Assembly: GCF_003061025.1 (NCBI RefSeq)
Contig: NZ_QAIL01000611.1
Location: 1-36,519 of the forward strand
Direction: 5' to 3'
DNA length: 36,519 nt
DNA from: Pedobacter sp. HMWF019
GTDB taxonomy: Bacteria; Bacteroidota; Bacteroidia; Sphingobacteriales; Sphingobacteriaceae
Of the stretch, positions 31,335 to 36,519 are shown piece by piece (position 1 is the stretch's first letter; each line of letters opens with the position of its first letter). The translations under genes were made by a program, and so were the position numbers. A model generated the notes under the pieces. The model had not been told where the DNA came from, ran no database searches, and saw only the letters and a list, made by a program, of their open reading frames with translations.

Positions 31335-33188
31335 ATGAGAAAAACCTTGTTGTTTTGTCTTATTCTGTTTTTGTCTGAAGGCATTTGCAATGCTCAGCCT
31401 GATGAACTGGATAATCTTAAAGCATCGTTGCCAAAAATCAAGGACAGTTTACGCTACATTGATGCAATCAACAGGATCGGTATGCTCATGTACGAGCGAA
31501 ATGTAGACAGTACATTTTACTATGGTAAAAAGGCAAGGGAAATGGCCTGGCGACTTAGATATAAAAAGGGCGAGGCCGATGCACTAAACAATCTGGGTGT
31601 TTTTTTTGATTTGAAAGGCAACACCCAACTTGCACTTCGCTATTATAATGATGCTTACCAACTGTATAAAGGGCAAAAAGATTCTGTGAACAGCGTACAA
31701 ACCCTGATGAATATCGGGATGGTATATAAGGAGATTGGGAAAGACGACAAGGCAAAACAATGGTTTAAGGCCAGTTTAAAACAGGGGAAGAAATTGAGTA
31801 AGGATTCCATTATGTCTCTTGTCATCTATAATTATTTATTGTTATACCCCACGGCATTTAGCCGGGATTCAATGCGGTATTATCTGAATAACGCCAGAAG
31901 TATTGCCGCAAAATATAAAGACGAAAGAACATTGGTTGCCATTGGGCAACTGACCGCCGATGACAGGATTGCCCATGGCAACAGAACGGAAGGTTTGGCG
32001 CTGCTGGATACAACAATTACAGAGGCATTGAATAAAAAGCTCTATTATGTGAGTATGGATATGCTGATTGATATGGGTGATCAATTGATTAAAACAGATC
32101 CTGTAAAAGCAGCAAAGTATTATCAGCAGGGTCTTGATATTTCTGAAAAAAACGGGTACCTTATCTATAATGAGCTATTGGCCAGAAAACTATTTGATCT
32201 TTATACATCGGCAGGCGATAATCTTAAAGCTTCAGTTTATGGTAAACAACTGATCAGGTTACATGATGAACAGGAAAAGATAAATAACGAATCTGGTGTA
32301 GATTATCTGGACTACGCACTGAAGGAAGAACAGATAAAATCTTTAAAGCAACGTTCTAAATACCAAAATGTCTTACTGATATTAGTGGTATTGGCCTGCT
32401 TTCTGACTGTTTCGGTATTACTCGTCATCAGGCATAACTTGAAACGGGTAAAACATTTAAATAAGCAGATCATTAATCAAAACTCGCAAATGAGAGAAAC
32501 GCTCATTGCACTTGAGCAAAGTCAGAATGATAATACCAGAATGATGAAGATTGCGGCGCATGACCTAAGAAATCCAATTGGAGCAATTACCTCACTTGCG
32601 GGCATAATGCTGGATAGCCCCAGAGATGACGAAGAACGCACCATGCTCGAAATGATCAAAGAAGCCAGTCAAAATTCGCTTGAACTGGTGAGCGATCTGT
32701 TGCAGACACAATTTAAAACAGAAGAGCTCACAAAGGAACCCGTTGATCTAGGAGAGATGCTGCAATATTGCGTGTCTCTGCTTCAAAATAAAGCTGAAGC
32801 CAAAGGGCAGGAGATCAAGCTTCAAACACGATCACTGACTGTGCCTGCAAACAGGGAGAAGTTATGGCGGGTGATGAGTAACCTGATTGCAAATGCCATC
32901 AAATTTAGCCCTGAAGGAGGTATTATTGATATACAGATGGCACCAAAAGCAGAGAGTGTTCTGATTTCTGTAAAAGATCATGGTATTGGCATACCGCCAG
33001 AAATGAAGGACAGGATATTTGACATGTTCACCGATGCGAAAAGAACGGGTACGGCGGGAGAACAGGCTTTCGGCTTGGGGTTGGCCATCTCTAAACAGAT
33101 TGTAGAGGCGCATGGCGGAGCGATTTGGTTTGAAAGTAGCCCAGGAGAACAGACTACTTTTTTTGTGGATCTTCCATTTGCAAGTTAG
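31335..33188 (+). CDS. TPR-containing sensor histidine kinase (orphan)
   Basis: 617 aa. Signal peptide (LLFCLILFLSEGICNA, about 1-20); a periplasmic sensor of TPR repeats (about 40-310, e.g. DALNNLGVFFDLKGNTQLAL and TLMNIGMVYKEIGKDDKAK); a TM helix at about 345-366; a short coiled coil; HisKA with the phosphorylated His409 in IAAHDLRNP; and HATPase_c with N-box NLIANAIKFSPEGG, G1 box DHGIGIPPE and G2 box GLGLAIS. All catalytic motifs are intact. No receiver or regulator gene is next to it, so the partner must be elsewhere. The nearest regulator sequence is the broken LytTR relic about 1.1 kb away. It is divergent from the transporter relic. Confidence 0.95.
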   Translation: MRKTLLFCLILFLSEGICNAQPDELDNLKASLPKIKDSLRYIDAINRIGMLMYERNVDSTFYYGKKAREMAWRLRYKKGEADALNNLGVFFDLKGNTQLALRYYNDAYQLYKGQKDSVNSVQTLMNIGMVYKEIGKDDKAKQWFKASLKQGKKLSKDSIMSLVIYNYLLLYPTAFSRDSMRYYLNNARSIAAKYKDERTLVAIGQLTADDRIAHGNRTEGLALLDTTITEALNKKLYYVSMDMLIDMGDQLIKTDPVKAAKYYQQGLDISEKNGYLIYNELLARKLFDLYTSAGDNLKASVYGKQLIRLHDEQEKINNESGVDYLDYALKEEQIKSLKQRSKYQNVLLILVVLACFLTVSVLLVIRHNLKRVKHLNKQIINQNSQMRETLIALEQSQNDNTRMMKIAAHDLRNPIGAITSLAGIMLDSPRDDEERTMLEMIKEASQNSLELVSDLLQTQFKTEELTKEPVDLGEMLQYCVSLLQNKAEAKGQEIKLQTRSLTVPANREKLWRVMSNLIANAIKFSPEGGIIDIQMAPKAESVLISVKDHGIGIPPEMKDRIFDMFTDAKRTGTAGEQAFGLGLAISKQIVEAHGGAIWFESSPGEQTTFFVDLPFAS

Positions 33189-33236
33189 GCACTTCTATAA
33201 CTGAATCGGAATCTCCTTGCATGATCTTCTTGTTGT

Positions 33237-34130
33237 TTACTTTGCAAATTTCCTGGATCCGGCAACGCAAAGAATAACGCCAAGGGTTATCGCCAACATA
33301 CCAATGCTTACTTTTTCATGTAGTAGCGTAGCTGCCAGAGCTAAACCAAAAAAAGGTTGAAGGAGCTGTAACTGTCCAACAGCTGCAATACCACCCTGGG
33401 CCAGGCCACGATACCAGAATATGAAACCAATGAGCATACTGAATACAGATACATAAGCAAGCCCCATCCAGGCTGAAGTGCCAATAGCCGAAGGTGATGG
33501 CGGTAACATGAAGAGTGCCATAGGTACCATGATTGGTAACGCCAGAACCAGCGCCCATGAGATCACTTGCCAACCACCCAATGTTTTGGAAAGTTGCGCA
33601 CCTTCTGCATAACCAAGCCCACATAGAATAACGGCAAGTAGCATTAAGATATCACCAGTGGGCGAGGCTGTAATCCCCTGGGCCACGGCGAAACCGACAA
33701 CCAGTAAACTGCCTATGATAGAAAACACCCAAAATACTGGACGAGGACGCTCCGCCCCACGAATTACACCAAAGATTGCTGTCGTAAGCGGAAGCATGCC
33801 GAGAAACACCAGTGAATGTGCTGAAGTAACATATTGAAGAGCCAGAGCAGAGAGCAGAGGAAAACCAAAGACAACGCCCAGGGATACAATTGTTAATGAG
33901 AAAAGCTGGGCTTTTGCAGGTCTCTTTTCTTTGAAGAAGAATAAGATACAAAGTGCAAGCAGGGCAGCAATACTGGCCCGGGCAGCGGTTACAAACATTG
34001 GAGATAAGTCCAATACGGCCAGCCTTGTAGCAGGTAGAGAGCCACTAAATATCAATACACCGATAAAGCCATTGATCCAGCCCTTGTCAGTATTTCCAGT
34101 TGGTTTGCCAAGAAAAAGTTTATTATTCAT
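33237..34130 (-). CDS. EamA/DMT-family membrane exporter
   Basis: A 297-aa protein with about ten TM helices in two repeated EamA halves (about 16-150 and 160-290). The first half shows FSGSLPATRLAVLDLSP, SARASIAAL-type helices and ALQYVTSAHSLVFLG; the second shows GLAYVSVFSMLIGFIFWYRG, GIAAVGQLQLLQPFFGLALA and LHEKVSIGMLAITLG. These transporters export metabolites such as amino acids or related compounds. The gene is divergent from a MocR-type regulator with a paired operator-like repeat between them, a common layout in which the regulator controls the exporter in response to an amino-acid-like ligand or PLP. The substrate is not known. Confidence 0.94.
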   Translation of the reverse strand: MNNKLFLGKPTGNTDKGWINGFIGVLIFSGSLPATRLAVLDLSPMFVTAARASIAALLALCILFFFKEKRPAKAQLFSLTIVSLGVVFGFPLLSALALQYVTSAHSLVFLGMLPLTTAIFGVIRGAERPRPVFWVFSIIGSLLVVGFAVAQGITASPTGDILMLLAVILCGLGYAEGAQLSKTLGGWQVISWALVLALPIMVPMALFMLPPSPSAIGTSAWMGLAYVSVFSMLIGFIFWYRGLAQGGIAAVGQLQLLQPFFGLALAATLLHEKVSIGMLAITLGVILCVAGSRKFAK

Positions 34131-34172
34131 GATATGGGATTATAATTTTATACGAAAGTAAAGGAGCTATAC

Positions 34173-34215
34173 TAATGAATACAGTATCAGTTTTGTGTTT
34201 ATTAATGGATACAGT
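34173..34215. promoter_or_regulatory. Paired direct repeats, probable MocR operator
   Basis: TAATGAATACAGT (34173-34185) and TAATGGATACAGT (34203-34215) match at 12 of 13 positions, with start points exactly 30 bp apart (about three helical turns). MocR-family dimers such as PdxR and GabR are known to bind direct repeats. The second copy lies between the -33 and -7 boxes of the regulator's own predicted promoter. Confidence 0.6.
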
Positions 34216-34223
34216 TACCTTTG
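34192..34223 (+). promoter_or_regulatory. Promoter of the MocR-type regulator gene
   Basis: TTTG (34192-34195) is followed after 20 bp by TACCTTTG (34216-34223), an exact match to the Bacteroidota consensus. Transcription would start around 34226-34228, at or next to the ATG at 34228. Confidence 0.55.
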
Positions 34224-34227
34224 CTGG

Positions 34228-35643
34228 ATGACCAGAGATTTTTTATATAATGAGATTGCAAAGGGAATAGGCAGCCAGATTACCAATGGGGTTTTAAAAC
34301 CTGGAGATAAGTTGCCTTCTGTAAGAATATTATGTAAAGAACATCAGATTAGTATGAATACCGCAAAGCGGGTATTTATGGAGCTGGAAGCGCAATCATT
34401 AATTGAGTCAAAGCCTCAATCAGGTTATTTTGTAAGCCAGCGTTCCTACTTAAAGCTCCCCTTGCCGGAAGTGAGCCAGCCATCATCTGTAGCCAAGGAT
34501 GTGGAACCAAATGAGTTGATTGACAAAGTATATGCCCATATGGGAAGTCGTGAGCTCACTCTTTTTTCCATTGCTGTTCCTTCAGGAGATTTATTACCGT
34601 TGGCAAAGCTGAAAAAAGAAATTATATATGCAACGCGTGCATTGAGGGAAGGTGGTGCAGAATATGAGCCTTTACAAGGCAATGTGAAATTGAGGAGGAT
34701 GATTGCTGCACGGTCCTTGTCGTGGGGAGGAAGCTTGCATGAAGATGATCTGGTGACAACCAATGGCGCAATAAATGCCATTTCTTTATGTTTGATGGCA
34801 TTAGGAAAGCCGGGTGATACAATTGCTATGGAAAGCCCTTGTTATTCTGGCACCTTGCAACTGGCCATAAATCTTGGATTTAAAGTGTTGGAACTGCCCA
34901 CGCATCCAGTTACAGGCTTAGAGATAGAGGCGTTGAAAGCGGTTATTCATAAAATTGACATTTGCCTGCTGGTCCCTAATTTCAATACACCACTAGGAAG
35001 CTGTATGCCCGATGATCATAAAAAAGAGGTTGTAGAGCTATTGTCCAGGCATCAAATCCCACTTATTGAGGATGATATTTATGGCGATCTATACTTTGGT
35101 ACTCAACGTCCAAAATGCTGTAAGTCATTTGATAAAGAAGGAAATGTTTTGTGGTGCAGTTCTGTTTCAAAAAACCTGGCACCGGGTTACAGAGTGGGGT
35201 GGGTAGCCCCGGGTAAATACAAAGAGAAACTATTAAAACTTAAATTAATTCATACCATATCTTCCCCTTCTGTGGTGCAGGAAGCGGTTGCAAATTTCCT
35301 CAAGAGGGGAAAATACGATCATCATTTGCGTCAGCTTCGCCGGACGCTGCAAGATAATTATCAAAATTATGTTGATGCTATAATTCAGTATTTTCCTGAA
35401 GGAACTAAAATCAGCAGACCTCTGGGTGGCCTTGCGCTTTGGGTAGAATTCAGTAAGGAAATTGATACGATCAGGTTATATGATCTGGCGATTAAACAAG
35501 GTATCAGTATTTCACCGGGGCGTATGTTTACGCTGCAGGATCAGTATGAAAATTGTATAAGGCTTTGTATTGGTTTAACCTGGTCTGATGAGTTGAAGTT
35601 TAAATTAAAGCAGCTAGGAAGTCTTGCTGGAATGATTGCGTAA
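34228..35643 (+). CDS. MocR-type regulator: GntR helix-turn-helix fused to aminotransferase
   Basis: 471 aa from ATG 34228; a GTG at 34195 would put the start inside the operator. The winged-helix GntR domain (about 1-70) has LKPGDKLPSVRILCKEHQIS and TAKRVFMELEAQSLIESKPQ. After a linker, a fold-type I aminotransferase domain (about 110-470) has VPNFNTPLGS (Asn253), EDDIYGDLYF (Asp282/283, Tyr285) and the PLP lysine Lys315 in SSVSKNLAPGYRVGW. The PLP-binding residues are conserved, so it probably senses PLP or an amino-group ligand. The inferred role is control of itself and the divergent EamA exporter. Confidence 0.95.
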   Translation: MTRDFLYNEIAKGIGSQITNGVLKPGDKLPSVRILCKEHQISMNTAKRVFMELEAQSLIESKPQSGYFVSQRSYLKLPLPEVSQPSSVAKDVEPNELIDKVYAHMGSRELTLFSIAVPSGDLLPLAKLKKEIIYATRALREGGAEYEPLQGNVKLRRMIAARSLSWGGSLHEDDLVTTNGAINAISLCLMALGKPGDTIAMESPCYSGTLQLAINLGFKVLELPTHPVTGLEIEALKAVIHKIDICLLVPNFNTPLGSCMPDDHKKEVVELLSRHQIPLIEDDIYGDLYFGTQRPKCCKSFDKEGNVLWCSSVSKNLAPGYRVGWVAPGKYKEKLLKLKLIHTISSPSVVQEAVANFLKRGKYDHHLRQLRRTLQDNYQNYVDAIIQYFPEGTKISRPLGGLALWVEFSKEIDTIRLYDLAIKQGISISPGRMFTLQDQYENCIRLCIGLTWSDELKFKLKQLGSLAGMIA

Positions 35644-35650
35644 TTTATTT

Positions 35651-35717
35651 AAAAATATGTTTTATGATCGCGCTGAATCTTACAGATTCTGAGGCTTGAT
35701 CATGAAAACATATTTTT
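35651..35717. repeat. Long imperfect inverted repeat with inner hairpin
   Basis: AAAAATATGTTTTATGATC (35651-35669) pairs with the inverse at 35698-35717, which has one extra base (reading AAAAATATGTTTTCATGATC on the other strand). Inside, GAATCT/AGATTC forms a second 6-bp stem around TAC. The right arm ends in TATTTTT. It could work as a terminator for the MocR gene on the plus strand. It lies between the convergent MocR and DUF2809 genes. Confidence 0.65.
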
Positions 35718-35719
35718 CT

Positions 35720-35755
35720 GGGTGCGCATCTGGGTGCAGATATAGGTGCAGATAT
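35720..35755. repeat. Three tandem 12-bp repeats
   Basis: GGGTGCGCATCT, GGGTGCAGATAT and AGGTGCAGATAT follow each other without spacers, and a partial fourth copy (GGGTTA) runs into the DUF2809 stop. It is non-coding on the minus strand because the stop codon comes first. Confidence 0.75.
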
Positions 35756-35758
35756 GGG

Positions 35759-36163
35759 TTAATGGGGGTTGGTCGTATCTTTTTGCATTGGCAAATACGG
35801 TGTTGTCAATATACAGATAGCAACGCCTATTGTGTAAGCAATCATATCACTCCATAAAAATCCACGCCCTAACACTAGAGCACCTAAGGTTGTATTTCTG
35901 ATCTGGTCTATCCAGGGGGCACTATAAAGTTGGCTGATTTCGATCAGGTAACAGATGGATAAACTAATTAGTGCAATCTTTCTATAGCTTGATCTAAGGA
36001 GAAAAAATCTTATAATGAGGAACATCATGACTGCATAGAGTACATCGCCAACGATGAGTGGAATCATTACCGTTTTTCTGGATAGAAGACCCAAAATTAT
36101 AACGATAAGGATTAATAATGCATAGATTAATCTTATTTTGAGAGGTGCGTGTAGGGATTTCAT
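35759..36163 (-). CDS. DUF2809 family membrane protein
   Basis: A 134-aa protein with four TM helices (about 12-28, 36-55, 60-80, 105-122). Family landmarks are GLLSRK (about 25-30), GDVLYAVMMF (about 39-48), CYLIEISQLYSAPWIDQIR (about 70-89) with its conserved Glu and Gln, and GRGFLWSDMIAYTIG. The function is unknown; the family is sometimes noted beside resistance or transport genes. The ATG at 36163 gives the expected family length. It is monocistronic, convergent with the MocR gene, and flanked by copies of AAAAATATGTTTT. Confidence 0.88.
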   Translation of the reverse strand: MKSLHAPLKIRLIYALLILIVIILGLLSRKTVMIPLIVGDVLYAVMMFLIIRFFLLRSSYRKIALISLSICYLIEISQLYSAPWIDQIRNTTLGALVLGRGFLWSDMIAYTIGVAICILTTPYLPMQKDTTNPH

Positions 36164-36519
36164 GTTGTAAGTGTCAATGGGTTTTTAAATATATTAAAAA
36201 TATGTTTTGCGAGGCTGGTATGGGGTTTCTGCAATGGAGGGGTGAAGATGGTATTTTGAAAACGGGTATTTGTAGGGTATGCATACTGATTCCACTTATA
36301 AAGCCTAATTATCTTTATTTTTTTTACGTCCTGGGTAGTCTTTGTCCGTCTTTATTTCAAGATCAGCAAAACCAGCGTATGAAACCAGATTACAGTTCTA
36401 CCAGTACACATTTAGAAGAGGTATGATTTCCCAAGTGGGGTTGTTTATTCTTTGGGTATTTTGTATATCTGTCGTTTTTTATTGTTACCTAATTTGATAT
36501 TATGCAGAGACTCGTCCTT
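36164..36519. other. Terminal non-coding region, 356 bp
   Basis: No convincing gene. It contains a third copy of TTAAAAATATGTTTT at about 36194-36208. A 93-codon open frame on the plus strand (36145-36426) has no family resemblance, is low in start-site quality and overlaps the DUF2809 start, so it is not called. The region should hold the DUF2809 promoter and perhaps that of a gene beyond the window. Confidence 0.5.

Noticed and set aside
35651..35717. Insertion sequence or MITE end repeats
   Set aside because: The arms form one compact hairpin of 67 bp with no flanking target duplication and no transposase; kept only as an inverted repeat.
35720..35755. CRISPR-like array
   Set aside because: The three 12-bp units are directly adjacent with no spacers, far shorter than CRISPR repeats, and no cas genes are present.
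36145..36426. Plus-strand open frame of 93 codons at the window end
   Set aside because: Cysteine- and aromatic-rich without domain features, overlaps the DUF2809 start antisense, and has a doubtful start.
1..36519. tRNA or rRNA genes, riboswitches
   Set aside because: No T-arm GTTCGAATCC-type motif with a cloverleaf, no conserved rRNA segments and no recognisable riboswitch core were found in the intergenic regions.

Overview
The window looks like chromosomal sequence from a Sphingobacteriaceae bacterium (phylum Bacteroidota), most likely Pedobacter or a close relative. This is an inference from gene families and sequence style. Base composition is moderate to AT-rich. Secreted proteins are typical of the group (porin-like barrels with short signal peptides ending in SQ or AQ). 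Shine-Dalgarno sequences are mostly weak. Several genes carry a Bacteroidota-type -7 box (TAnnTTTG), some with a -33 TTTG. No tRNA, rRNA, CRISPR array, transposase or phage gene was seen.

Layout. 1-1380: the 3' part of a DltE-like short-chain dehydrogenase, followed directly by a badly decayed NADP-dependent alcohol dehydrogenase/quinone oxidoreductase. 1752-5356: envelope and stress-type genes, namely a DUF937-OmpA fusion, an outer-membrane barrel, two small proteins and a cold-shock-style RRM RNA-binding protein. Two of the upstream regions here share GTTCATT/AATGAAC elements. 5453-17162: a YhhN-type membrane protein converges on a four-gene minus-strand cluster in the order topA, unknown 134-aa gene, giant alpha-2-macroglobulin (with thioester CVEQ), pbpC. 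The last two form the well-known macroglobulin/PBP1C defence-and-repair pair. 17454-21213: glutathione peroxidase, an ABC1/UbiB-like kinase and a secreted GH27 alpha-galactosidase. 21210-26413: nitrilase-family amidase, AraC-type regulator, large TPR protein, DUF2461 protein and a small unknown protein.

26530-31230 is an accessory-looking stretch. It holds a small barrel protein, an unknown helical protein overlapping an FtsX/MacB-type ABC permease, the remnant of a LytTR regulator, a hotdog thioesterase and a remnant of a PF13557-type outer-membrane transporter. 31335-35643 holds an orphan TPR sensor histidine kinase, then an EamA exporter divergent from a MocR-type (GntR-aminotransferase) regulator. 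Two direct repeats 30 bp apart lie between them and look like the regulator's operator. The window ends with a DUF2809 membrane protein flanked by unusual small repeats.

No single clearly new system is visible. The best leads are the MocR operator/promoter with a nearly leaderless start, the shared GTTCATT/AATGAAC elements, the three gene relics (two of them partners of intact neighbours), the macroglobulin with a transmembrane anchor and acidic insert, and the repeat cluster at 35651-35755.
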